From IMG/VR virus record IMGVR_UViG_3300001533_002237, positions 30,309 through 94,308 of that record: DNA of 64,000 nucleotides, one strand, 5' to 3'. The position numbers were made by a program, and so were the translations under genes. Below, in pieces: positions 43,753 through 50,937 of the stretch (position 1 is the first letter of the stretch; every line of letters begins with the position of its first letter). This DNA comes from a virus. Below the pieces are notes generated by a model. The model saw only the letters and a list, made by a program, of their open reading frames with translations, searched no databases and had not been told where the DNA came from.

Positions 43753-44679
43753 TGGGATATTCAGCTTGGTCAGATGACGCATATGTAAATCTTACATCAA
43801 GTAAGAGTTATGCAAGTAAAAGTGCTGATGAAATTTTTTCAAATTCATTGAGCAAAGACATGACACCTATGAATCTTGGAATCAGAGAATCACGTGATAG
43901 TGATGCACACCCAACATCGTTGGCAATTATGGTATTCCTTGATAAAACTGGTAGTATGGGACATATTCCTGAAGCCATCGTAAAAAAAAAAACTCGGTGC
44001 ACTTATGAACACTATTATTGATAATGGTGTTGAACATCCTCAAATTCTTTTTGGAGCAATTGGTGACCATATCAGTATCAGTGACCAATCACCATTACAA
44101 GTAGGTCAATTCGAAAGTGGTACTGAAGAACTTGATAAATGGTTGACTCAAATTTATCTCGAAGGCTATGGTGGTGGTCAAAAAATGGAGTCTTATCTCC
44201 TTGCTTGGCTTGTGACTGGTCGTCATACAAGTATTGATTGTTTTGAAAAGCGTAATGAAAAAGGTTTTCTTTTCACAATTGGTGATGAAATGTCTTGGGA
44301 TAAATTAGGTGCTGATACTCTAAGAAATCTTCTTGGTTATCCACAAGGTGAAGAAGTAACCGATGTTCAACTTCTTGAAGAAGCACAAAAACTTTATAAT
44401 GTCTATCATATACATATTAATGAAGCATCTTATCGTAATGACCCAGAAGTTTTAGGTTATTGGAAAAAAATGCTTGGTGAGAGATTAATTGTTTTAGATG
44501 ATTATAATGCTGTTTGTGAAACAATAGTTACATTAATTGCTGTTCAACATGGTGTTGATATGATTGACATCACGAGCAAGTTTGATTCAAAAATCGCTGG
44601 TTATGTAACAACTGCATTAGCAACAGTTACTGCTGGTTCAATTGTATCTAATAATGATGATGGTGTGATTGAATTATAA
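43752..44679 (+). CDS. vWA-domain protein with a frame change at an A11 run
   Basis: The first part (43752-~43990) ends in a MIDAS motif, MVFLDKTGSMG (DxTxS), and runs into eleven A residues at 43982-43992. The zero frame then goes out of register and stops at 44021. Moving one base forward after the run continues as LGALMNTIIDNG and reads to 44679 (QILFGAIGDHI, EGYGGGQKMESYLLAW), completing a ~308-residue vWA fold. With ten A residues the gene would be intact. Either polymerase/ribosome slippage joins the parts or the run is miscounted. An in-frame ATG at 44005 could also make the C-terminal part alone. vWA domains bind partners through a metal ion. Confidence 0.75.
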
Positions 44680-44700
44680 AAGAACAATATTTTTAGATTT

Positions 44701-44735
44701 AAAAAGGAACTGATGAAAATTAGTTCCTTTTTTTG
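44701..44735 (+). terminator. Rho-independent terminator fused to a promoter
   Basis: AAAAAGGAACT / AGTTCCTTTTTTT stem-loop with T-run after the vWA gene; its last Ts form the TTG of the following TTGTAACA box. Confidence 0.85.
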
Positions 44736-44765
44736 TAACAAAAAAATAAATTTTTCGTATAATTG
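44733..44765 (+). promoter_or_regulatory. Early/middle-type promoter (TTGTAACA...TTCGTATAATTG)
   Basis: TTGTAACA (44733-44740), 13 bases, TTCGTATAATTG (44754-44765), 29 bp before ATG 44795. The clearest example of this class. Confidence 0.75.
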
Positions 44766-44794
44766 TAAAATTGTTTATTTAATAATAAAAAAAT

Positions 44795-45958
44795 ATGACA
44801 AAAGTATCAATAGTAATCGGAGCATTATATGGTGACGAAGGTAAAGGTTCTTTCGTTAATTATTTGTGTAGTCAAACAATAAAACCTTTAGTAATAAGAT
44901 TCAATGGTGGACATCAAGTTGGACATACAGTTGTTAATAATGACGGAACAAAACATGTATTTTCAAATTTTGGTTCAGGTACACTTCAAAACACACCTAC
45001 TTATTGGTCAGAATATTGTACTGTAAGTCCTGTTGGAATACAAAAAGAAGGTAGGATATTAAATGAATTAGGTATTGAACCTGAATTATATCTTAATGCT
45101 AATGCAATGGTTACAACACCATTTGATATATTACAAAATCACAAACTTGAAGCAAGTAATAATCATGGTAGTGTTGGTGTGGGTTTTGGTACAACAATTC
45201 AAAGAAATGAAGATAATTATCGTTTATATGTTCGTGATTTACAATATTCTAAAATCAGAGATGAAAAACTTAAATTAATAATAAATAATTATTATAATTT
45301 ACCTTTCAATCCTGCTTGTGCATATCAAAATAAAGAGACTAGAAAAATATATGATAATTTTATTGCAGCATGTGATGATTTGATTGGTAGATATGAAATA
45401 ATTAATGATTTAAAATCACATGGTTTATATAATCATGATATGATTTTTGAAGGTGCTCAAGGCATTATGCTTGATAAAAATTATGGATTCTTTCCTCATG
45501 TAACAAGAAGCAATACAACATCAAAAAATGCTTTGGAAATAATTAAAACAATTCCATTAAATGTTGATATAAATACATATTATATCACACGAGCATATCA
45601 AACTAGACATGGTAATGGATATATGACTAATGAAGGTTCAGACATTAGTTATATAAAAAACAACCCTAAAGAAACTAATGTTGAAGGTTTTCAGGGTGAA
45701 TTCAGAAAATCAATATTGGATTTAGATGTATTAAATTATGCTATTTCATGTGATAAATATCATAATCCAGATATGTTCTCAAAAAAGAAATTAGTTATTA
45801 CATGTCTTGACCAAGTACCTGAAAATATACCTATAACGGTTAATGGTGTTAAAGGTGTTGCAAATTATGAACAAATTTCTAGATTTTGCAAAATTAAACA
45901 CGTTTTTCCTGTATATTCTGATACAGGATTTAAATTTAATAATGATAAACAATTGTAA
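44795..45958 (+). CDS. Adenylosuccinate-synthetase (PurA)-like enzyme
   Basis: 387 residues, shorter than typical PurA (~430). The P-loop-like GALYGDEGKGSFVNYL keeps the catalytic Asp14, and NGGHQVGHTVV keeps the catalytic His44, though the usual GGxNAGHT has H-Q-V. Further motifs: GSVGVGFGTT, EGAQGIMLDKNYGFFPHVT and ITRAYQTRHGNG. PurA joins IMP and aspartate using GTP. The preserved GDEGKG argues against the phage PurZ type, which is reported to have lost this Asp. It may boost AMP/dATP supply for an AT-rich genome or act on an unusual nucleotide. Its own promoter and upstream terminator show separate control. Confidence 0.8.
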   Translation: MTKVSIVIGALYGDEGKGSFVNYLCSQTIKPLVIRFNGGHQVGHTVVNNDGTKHVFSNFGSGTLQNTPTYWSEYCTVSPVGIQKEGRILNELGIEPELYLNANAMVTTPFDILQNHKLEASNNHGSVGVGFGTTIQRNEDNYRLYVRDLQYSKIRDEKLKLIINNYYNLPFNPACAYQNKETRKIYDNFIAACDDLIGRYEIINDLKSHGLYNHDMIFEGAQGIMLDKNYGFFPHVTRSNTTSKNALEIIKTIPLNVDINTYYITRAYQTRHGNGYMTNEGSDISYIKNNPKETNVEGFQGEFRKSILDLDVLNYAISCDKYHNPDMFSKKKLVITCLDQVPENIPITVNGVKGVANYEQISRFCKIKHVFPVYSDTGFKFNNDKQL

Positions 45959-45981
45959 TTTAAAAAATTATTATATATTTG
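45953..45981 (+). promoter_or_regulatory. Bacteroidota-type promoter
   Basis: TTG (45953-45955), 18 bases, TATATTTG (45974-45981), 12 bp before the ligase ATG; the -33 box lies in the last codons of the PurA-like gene. Confidence 0.6.
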
Positions 45982-45992
45982 TAATAAAAAAT

Positions 45993-47390
45993 ATGAAAAT
46001 AAAAGAAATTTTTGACGAAATAGCTGTTGAGTCAGGCACTAATGAAAAAATGAATATACTGTCGAAGTATAAAGACAATAAACTTTTAAAACGTGTATTG
46101 TATTTAGCTAACTCAAAACGAGTTAAGTTCTATATTAAACAAATACCTACTTATACTGCTGATGTTGAACGTCCAGAATCATTAGAATGGGCACTTGATG
46201 GGTTAGTTGCATTATCAACTCGTCAATTTACTGGTCATAAAGCAATTAATTGGTTGAAAGTATTACTAAGTAGCATATCTGCTGGTGATGCATATGTATT
46301 AGAACGTATCATTGAAAAAGATTTGAGAATTGGTATGGGTACTCGAAATATTAATAAAGTATTTCCTGATTTAATTGAAAAAACACCATATATGGGAGCT
46401 AAATCATATACTGAGAAATTAGTAAGAGATTTATTTAAAAATGGTAAAGCAGTTTATAGTGATATTAAAATGGATGGTAGGTATCAAAATGCAATTATTA
46501 ATGAAGGTGATGTTGAATTAATTTCTCGACAAGGTGAACCTACACCAGTAGGGGACGCATTGTTTTTAAACGAATTAAAGGATTTTCCTAATGTTGTATT
46601 AAATGGTGAATTAACTATTGATGGCTTAGATAGATATAGTGCAAATGGTATTATTGCATCAATAGTTGACATTGAAGGTAAACGTGATACTCGTAGTGCT
46701 GATGAAACCTTAATAAAAATCAGTGGTTTTGAAAAAAAACATGGTCATTATTATTCATATATGGATAAAATTGTTTATACTGTATGGGATATGATTTATC
46801 TTGATGAATATTTTAATCCTGATAAAGTTAAATCAGAAAGACAGTATAAATTTCGTAGATATGAATTACGCAATTTGATTAATACTTGGAAATTTAAAAT
46901 GATTCGTTCTGTTGAAAGTAAAATAGTTAATTCTTATGAAGAAGCAGTTCAACATTTTCAAGAAGCATTAAATAGAGGATTAGAAGGTACGATTATTAAA
47001 TCAATGGATGGTCAATGGAAAGACACTAAACCAAACTGGCAAGTTAAGATGAAACTTGAGATAAATGTTGATTTAAAAATAACTGGTTTTAATTATGGTA
47101 CTGGTAAAAATTCTAATGTAGTATCGTCATTAAGTTGTGAGTCATCATGTGGTCAAATCAAAACAAGACCAACAGGTATTGATGAGGATATGATGCAACA
47201 CATTACTGATAATCAAGACAATTTATTAGGCACTATATTAGAAGTAAAATGTAGTGGTTTATCAAAAGATGCGAATAATAATTATTCATTATTACATCCA
47301 GTATTTAAAGTTCTTCGTGATGATAAATTAGAAGCCAATAGTTTGGAAGAAATCATTGAAATTGAAAATGCTGCTAAAAAATTATCATAA
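45993..47390 (+). CDS. ATP-dependent DNA ligase
   Basis: 465 residues from ATG 45993 (the longer frame upstream lies inside the PurA-like gene and its promoter). N-terminal helical DNA-binding part (FTGHKAINWLKVLL, DLRIGMGTRNINKVFP), then the nucleotidyltransferase core: motif I YSDIKMDGRY with the Lys near 158, motif III-like VVLNGELTIDG, VVWDMI-like VYTVWDMIY, motif IV GLEGTIIKS, motif V WQVKMKLE, and an OB-fold C-terminus. It seals nicks during phage replication, like T4 gp30. Confidence 0.9.
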   Translation: MKIKEIFDEIAVESGTNEKMNILSKYKDNKLLKRVLYLANSKRVKFYIKQIPTYTADVERPESLEWALDGLVALSTRQFTGHKAINWLKVLLSSISAGDAYVLERIIEKDLRIGMGTRNINKVFPDLIEKTPYMGAKSYTEKLVRDLFKNGKAVYSDIKMDGRYQNAIINEGDVELISRQGEPTPVGDALFLNELKDFPNVVLNGELTIDGLDRYSANGIIASIVDIEGKRDTRSADETLIKISGFEKKHGHYYSYMDKIVYTVWDMIYLDEYFNPDKVKSERQYKFRRYELRNLINTWKFKMIRSVESKIVNSYEEAVQHFQEALNRGLEGTIIKSMDGQWKDTKPNWQVKMKLEINVDLKITGFNYGTGKNSNVVSSLSCESSCGQIKTRPTGIDEDMMQHITDNQDNLLGTILEVKCSGLSKDANNNYSLLHPVFKVLRDDKLEANSLEEIIEIENAAKKLS

Positions 47391-47393
47391 ATT

Positions 47394-47783
47394 TTGAATT
47401 TAAAATTAAATGTCTTGATAAAAAAAGAAAATATAATAATAGATAAGAATGATTTTAAAATTATTACTACCACAGGTAGCGGACCGGGAGGTCAACATAA
47501 AAACCGTGTGCAAACTGCTGTTGTAATAACTCATATACCAACAGGTTTGCAAGAAAAATGCGAAGATACTAGAAGCCAACATCGCAATAAAGAAATTGCT
47601 ATGGATAGACTTCTTAAAGGAATTGCTGAACTAAAAGAAGCAAAAAAACATGAGAAGCAAAATGATAGTCGCAAGGAACAAATAAGTGGTAAAGCAGTTC
47701 GAACATATAATTATCCACGAAATCAAGTAACTGACCATAGAACTGGAAAGAAAGCGAATCTTGATAAAATAATGAACGGTTGA
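47394..47783 (+). CDS. Stand-alone release-factor domain with GGQ motif
   Basis: 129 residues from TTG 47394 (another TTG at 47415; no in-frame ATG near). ITTTGSGPGGQHKNRVQTAV contains GGQ, the peptidyl-tRNA hydrolysis motif, and RTYNYPRNQVTDHRTG is the RF1/RF2-type domain-3 signature. The codon-recognition domain of true RFs is absent. The unusual basic C-terminal tail of ArfB is also absent. Such domains can rescue stalled ribosomes. It lies four bases after the ligase gene and within the RNA-repair/tRNA region. Confidence 0.8.
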   Translation: MNLKLNVLIKKENIIIDKNDFKIITTTGSGPGGQHKNRVQTAVVITHIPTGLQEKCEDTRSQHRNKEIAMDRLLKGIAELKEAKKHEKQNDSRKEQISGKAVRTYNYPRNQVTDHRTGKKANLDKIMNG

Positions 47784-47808
47784 ATTAAATAAAGATTTTT
47801 ATATTAAA

Positions 47809-47904
47809 ATGCTTCAACGTGAAGACACTAAATTATTTGCTGTTAAAGCAGGTAAATTTGATGACGGAAAAGAATTTGTTACATTAACTATTGAAGAAGA
47901 ATAA
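47809..47904 (+). CDS. Very small protein
   Basis: 31 residues, ATG 47809; REDTKLFAVKAGKFDDGKEF then an acidic end. Its stop overlaps the next ATG (TAATG), which supports translation. Function unknown. Confidence 0.45.
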   Translation: MLQREDTKLFAVKAGKFDDGKEFVTLTIEEE

Positions 47905-48185
47905 TGAAACTTAAAGGTCAATATAATCAAAAATATATTATTGATAAGGTTAATAAAGAACTTGTTGTTAATGTAGTATTAAAACAGGTTGATGATTTAA
48001 TTAAACCCAAACAAAATGTTTGGTATGGTGTTGCTACTGTTGATGATAAAATCATTAACCATAAAGATTTACCTTATTGTACCAATGCTGAATACATGGC
48101 AGAAACCATCGCATTAGAAATTATCGAAGCATGGAAAAAAAGAGCAAAAAAAGAAAATAAAGTTTTTAGACTAAAAAGAAAATAA
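47904..48185 (+). CDS. Hypothetical small basic protein
   Basis: 93 residues with beta strands (YIIDKVNKELVVNVVLKQV, WYGVATVDD) and a Lys/Arg-rich C-terminal helix (AWKKRAKKENKVFRLKRK) that might bind RNA. Overlaps the previous stop by one base. No family recognised. Confidence 0.55.
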   Translation: MKLKGQYNQKYIIDKVNKELVVNVVLKQVDDLIKPKQNVWYGVATVDDKIINHKDLPYCTNAEYMAETIALEIIEAWKKRAKKENKVFRLKRK

Positions 48186-48187
48186 TA

Positions 48188-48250
48188 ATGGAAGACCTTA
48201 ATACTAAATTATTTAACGAAATTGTTCTCAGTAAAAAAATGATAAATTAA
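48188..48250 (+). CDS. Possible 20-residue peptide
   Basis: ATG 48188, two bases after the previous stop, to TAA 48250. Too short to judge; listed because of its tight spacing. Confidence 0.25.
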   Translation: MEDLNTKLFNEIVLSKKMIN

Positions 48251-48264
48251 CTAACAATTTAATT

Positions 48265-48639
48265 ATGTTAATTGTTGATTTAATCAAGTCTGAAATTCAA
48301 ACTGATAGATTTAAATTTATAACAAAAAAATATTATGATGGTTGTTGTGCTTATACATATAGTAGTGTGAGTAAACGCATATTAAAATTTAATCCTGATA
48401 AAACTGATAAAGTTGTTTCATATGTTAGAGTTATGATACGATGTGCTTTTGCTAATTGGATTGGAAGCAATTGGGAAATGTTAGGATATAAAAAAAGAAA
48501 GAAAATGAAACCAGCAGAATTTTATGAAATTTTAGAAAAATTTGTTTATGAACAACAAAGATGGAAATCACTTCAAGTAGGTGACATTGTTTATGATGTT
48601 CAATGTCGAGGACGGATAATGATTATCATAAAGCAATAA
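48265..48639 (+). CDS. Hypothetical protein, possibly frame-shifted into 48603-48755
   Basis: 124 residues; helical, basic (MLGYKKRKKMKPAEFY). Near its end LQVGDIVYDVQCRG looks like the start of a small beta-barrel, but it then stops within a few residues. The continuation of such a barrel is found in the next gene's frame, so the two may be one gene with a shift around 48610. Confidence 0.5.
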   Translation: MLIVDLIKSEIQTDRFKFITKKYYDGCCAYTYSSVSKRILKFNPDKTDKVVSYVRVMIRCAFANWIGSNWEMLGYKKRKKMKPAEFYEILEKFVYEQQRWKSLQVGDIVYDVQCRGRIMIIIKQ

Positions 48640-48755
48640 TTAAAGAAATAAATATTGATGAAAGATTTATTATTGTCGATGATTTATTAGTAACTCCTGT
48701 TCGAGAAAAAAAATATTATTCATTTATAACTCAAGAAGAATTTGAAAAATTATAG
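48603..48755 (+). CDS. Small overlapping ORF completing the 48265 protein
   Basis: 50 residues from ATG 48603: HKAIIKEINIDERFIIVDDLL then SFITQEEFEKL, a beta-strand-rich sequence that would logically follow GDIVYD of the upstream gene. It overlaps that gene by 37 bp in the -1 frame. Either an independent coupled ORF or the second half of a shifted gene. Confidence 0.4.
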   Translation: MSRTDNDYHKAIIKEINIDERFIIVDDLLVTPVREKKYYSFITQEEFEKL

Positions 48756-48757
48756 TT

Positions 48758-49168
48758 ATGAAAGTAAAAGCATTAAGATATAAAGATACAAAGGAATTTG
48801 TTTATATTGACCATGAACATGGTGGTGAAGAACCAATGATTTTCACATCAACTTTACCAAAACTACAACCAGAAACTGCTGATTTGGAAGTTATGAAAGA
48901 ATTATTTGAAAATAATGATTATTATGAAGGACTTGAATTAGATTTTGATAAAGTAGAACTAGTTGAACTTGATATAATTGAAAGTGGTGAAGTTGGTGCT
49001 GATATTAGAAATAAACTCAGTCCACCCAAAAATCTTATTGCATTACTTGAAGTTTTCTTTGAAACTAAAGTGGGTTATACTGATGAAAGAAGAAAATTAG
49101 TTAATATTATAAAGGAAGAAATGAAACAAGCTAAAAAAAATATTGATTATATTGCAGATTTGTTGTAA
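48758..49168 (+). CDS. Hypothetical acidic protein
   Basis: 136 residues, mixed fold, acidic centre (DFDKVELVELDIIES) and a helical C-terminus. It ends at the promoter of the tRNA transcript. No motif recognised. Confidence 0.55.
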   Translation: MKVKALRYKDTKEFVYIDHEHGGEEPMIFTSTLPKLQPETADLEVMKELFENNDYYEGLELDFDKVELVELDIIESGEVGADIRNKLSPPKNLIALLEVFFETKVGYTDERRKLVNIIKEEMKQAKKNIDYIADLL

Positions 49169-49184
49169 CTTTTTATTATATTTG
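49163..49184 (+). promoter_or_regulatory. Promoter of the noncoding tRNA transcript
   Basis: TTGTAACT at 49163-49170 followed by TATATTTG at 49177-49184, then TCGTAT; the elements of both promoter classes are present though compressed. It lies 19 bp before the first tRNA. Confidence 0.5.
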
Positions 49185-49202
49185 TCGTATGACAATATAA
49201 AT

Positions 49203-49307
49203 GCGTGGGTGACTGAATGGTTAAGGTACTGTATTTGATGACAGGTTTAATTGAAGGAAAGTGCACTAGTATGTTAATTAATGGGGGTTCGAATCCCTCC
49301 CTGCGCT
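49203..49307 (+). tRNA. Class II-type tRNA (Ser-like, probable UGA anticodon)
   Basis: The acceptor GCGTGGG (49203-49209) pairs with CCTGCGC (49300-49306), with two G-U pairs. The D arm is ACT/GGT around GAATGGTTAA, and the T arm is GGGGG-TTCGAAT-CCCTC (49283-49299). The anticodon arm is CTGT/ACAG around an 8-base loop containing TTTGAT, which would give UGA. A 6-bp variable arm (TTAATT/AATTAA) carries a 23-nt loop, long even for class II. Discriminator T; CCA is not encoded. The loop size and discriminator make the isotype uncertain. Confidence 0.65.
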
Positions 49308-49513
49308 CAACAAAAATATTGCTAGTGTTTATAGTTTGTGATACGTTTTCGAAGTTACACTTGATAAACTTAATTAAAAAGTATTTCTCTTTTAAAAGTT
49401 GTTTTAGATAGAAACAAGTATGGTGGAGTTTTAGAGAGAATTTTACCACATCGCAAAGGTATAAATCTATGAAGAAGGGTGGGAGTTAACAGCAATAAGA
49501 CTCTCACCGATAT
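49308..49513 (+). other. Noncoding spacer with hairpins
   Basis: No convincing gene on either strand. It contains a nested hairpin based on GTTTAT/ATAAAC (about 49326-49368), a weak GTGG/CCAC pairing (about 49423-49449), and a 9-bp stem GGTGGGAGT / ACTCTCACC (49478-49508) just before the tRNA-Leu-like gene. A diverged copy of the AGAAACAA motif lies at 49406-49417. Confidence 0.5.
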
Positions 49514-49697
49514 GATTGGATGACGAAATTGGTAGACGCTATGTGTGAAAGTAGAAGTTGACTATCGGAAACACATAATGCCGTTGGAAACAGAAACAAA
49601 GGGGGAAAGTCTTTAAATCAACTTAGTGAGACGAATACCAGTGTAAACAGAAACAAGCACGGAAAGTCCAATACAGGTTCGAGTCCTGTTCCAATCA
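49514..49697 (+). tRNA. tRNA-Leu-like gene with ~97 extra nucleotides
   Basis: The acceptor stem is perfect: GATTGGA (49514-49520) with TCCAATC (49690-49696), discriminator A. The D arm AAATTGGTAGACG is Leu-like; the T arm is ACAGG-TTCGAGT-CCTGT (49673-49689). A 5-bp anticodon-position stem (49541-49545 with 49572-49576) encloses 26 nt instead of 7, with an inner GTAG/CTAT hairpin. Between it and the T arm lie 96 nt instead of ~15. The total is 184 nt against about 87 for tRNA-Leu. No anticodon can be read directly, so an intervening sequence or a tRNA mimic is likely. Confidence 0.6.
49588..49668 (+). repeat. Direct repeat AAACAGAAACAA-N4-GGAAAGTC
   Basis: Two exact copies, 49588-49611 and 49645-49668, 57 bp apart, inside the tRNA-Leu-like gene. 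GGAAAGT also recurs at 49256 and GGAAAGTC at 49788 in the same transcript. Confidence 0.8.
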
Positions 49698-49812
49698 CGA
49701 ATCCTAACACGGTGGCTACGTGTTGAAATGTCGGATAACGTGTCTGATAGGTAAGGTCTGAATGCCAAAAAGAAGGAACGACAGGAAGGAAAGTCTTCGC
49801 AAACCTAATTTT
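49698..49812 (+). ncRNA. Structured 3' part of the tRNA transcript
   Basis: A 6-bp stem AACACG/CGTGTT with a 7-nt loop (49706-49724) sits inside a CCTA...TAGG pairing. A T-arm-like GGTCTGAATGCC follows, then another GGAAAGTC (49788). No ORF. It could be a diverged tRNA-like element or a functional RNA; nothing identifies it further. Confidence 0.4.
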
Positions 49813-49843
49813 GCCAGTTTCATGAATATAAAACTGGTATTTT
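49813..49843 (+). terminator. Rho-independent terminator of the tRNA transcript
   Basis: CCAGTTT (49814-49820) pairs with AAACTGG (49831-49837), followed by TATTTTT. It closes a ~650-nt noncoding transcript. Confidence 0.85.
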
Positions 49844-49872
49844 TAACAAATATTAACTAAAATTTAAATAAA

Positions 49873-50733
49873 ATGGGGTATTTACACATTTCAAATCTCT
49901 ATAAAGAGCAATCGATATTGCTTTTCAAAAAATGCTATGCTATGGAAAAAATACACGGGACTTCTGCACACGTTAAATGGAAATTCGAAACAAAAGAAGT
50001 GATTTTTTTTACTGGCGAAAATCATCCATTATTTCTTACTTTATTTGACAAAGACTTTTTAATTAAAAAGTTTGAAGAAATATTTCCTGACCAAGATGCT
50101 GTTATTTTTGGTGAACACTATGGTGGAAAATGTCAAGGTATGTCAAGTACTTATGGAAAAGAAAGTAAATTTATTGGTTTTGATGTGAAAGTCGGTGATG
50201 TTTGGCTTAATGTTCCAAATGCCGAAGACGTATGTAACCAATTTAATATTGAATTTGTTTCTTATGAAAAAATAGATGTTAGTTCACCTAAACTTATTGA
50301 AGAAAGAGATAAACCAAGTGTTCAAGCTGTTCGTAATGGTATAACTGAACCAAAAAAACGTGAAGGGGTGGTATTACGTCCATTAATTGAACTTAGAAAA
50401 AACAATGGTGAGCGTGTAATCGCTAAATTTAAACCTGATGAACAAATGGAAACCAAATCCAAAAGAGAAGTTAGTGATGAACAATTAAAAGTTTTAAGCG
50501 AAGCAAATGAAGTTGCAGAAGAATGGGTAACTAACTTAAGATTAGAACACGTACTTCAAAAATTCCCTGCTGATGTAAATATGGAAAGCATGGGCGATAT
50601 TATTAAAGCAATGATTGCCGATGTGTATCGTGAAGGCAAAGATGAAATTATTGAAAGTAAACCAGTTGAAAAAGCAATTGGTAAAGCAACTGTTAAAATT
50701 TTTAAAGCTAAATTACAATCTAAATTAAAATAA
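49873..50733 (+). CDS. Rnl2-like RNA ligase
   Basis: 286 residues. Motif I is MEKIHGTSAHV with the nucleophile Lys26 (Lys-x-His-Gly); motif III-like FIGFDVKVGD, motif IV REGVVLRP and motif V VIAKFKPDE follow in order. K-x-H-G is found in RNA ligases that repair nicked or cut RNA rather than in DNA ligases. A ~100-residue helical C-terminus follows. It directly follows the tRNA transcript, so tRNA is the probable substrate. Confidence 0.85.
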   Translation: MGYLHISNLYKEQSILLFKKCYAMEKIHGTSAHVKWKFETKEVIFFTGENHPLFLTLFDKDFLIKKFEEIFPDQDAVIFGEHYGGKCQGMSSTYGKESKFIGFDVKVGDVWLNVPNAEDVCNQFNIEFVSYEKIDVSSPKLIEERDKPSVQAVRNGITEPKKREGVVLRPLIELRKNNGERVIAKFKPDEQMETKSKREVSDEQLKVLSEANEVAEEWVTNLRLEHVLQKFPADVNMESMGDIIKAMIADVYREGKDEIIESKPVEKAIGKATVKIFKAKLQSKLK

Positions 50734-50735
50734 TC

Positions 50736-50933
50736 ATGGAAGACATAAAAAAATTAAAAAAAATAGTGACGAGAAGTAATATTGTGTATTTCAATGGTCT
50801 AACAGTTAAGGATAGAAATTTTAAACCAACAATAGATTATCTTAATTTAAACCAAGACGGTCTTGAAGATAAAGTTCGAATTGATTTCTGGGATGAAGAG
50901 AATAAAATATTGAGTTTAAAAAGTAATTATTAA
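50736..50933 (+). CDS. Hypothetical small protein
   Basis: 65 residues, basic N-terminal helix (EDIKKLKKIVTR), acidic end. Two bases after the RNA ligase gene. Unknown function; may be a ligase partner by position. Confidence 0.45.
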   Translation: MEDIKKLKKIVTRSNIVYFNGLTVKDRNFKPTIDYLNLNQDGLEDKVRIDFWDEENKILSLKSNY

Positions 50934-50937
50934 TGTT

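Noticed and set aside
44795-45958. PurZ of a 2-aminoadenine (Z) genome
   Set aside because: The GDEGKG Asp that PurZ is reported to lack is present, and no clear MazZ or DatZ partner is visible; the HD protein at 41117 looks more like SpoT/MESH1.
49203-49307. Suppressor tRNA reading TGA
   Set aside because: The likely anticodon is UGA, which reads UCA (Ser), not UCA, which would read the UGA stop codon.
49147-49449. Protein genes in the tRNA region on either strand
   Set aside because: Short frames overlap well-formed tRNA arms and promoter or terminator signals and have atypical composition.
49588-49668. RNase P RNA, because of ACAGAAA and GGAAAGTCC
   Set aside because: In RNase P RNA GGAAAGTCC is near the 5' end and ACAGAA near the 3' end, far apart; here the order is reversed and they are adjacent and repeated.
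49514-49697. Group I intron in the tRNA-Leu anticodon loop
   Set aside because: The surplus is under 100 nt and split over two places; P, Q, R and S core elements could not be arranged, although short GACT/AGTC pairs exist.
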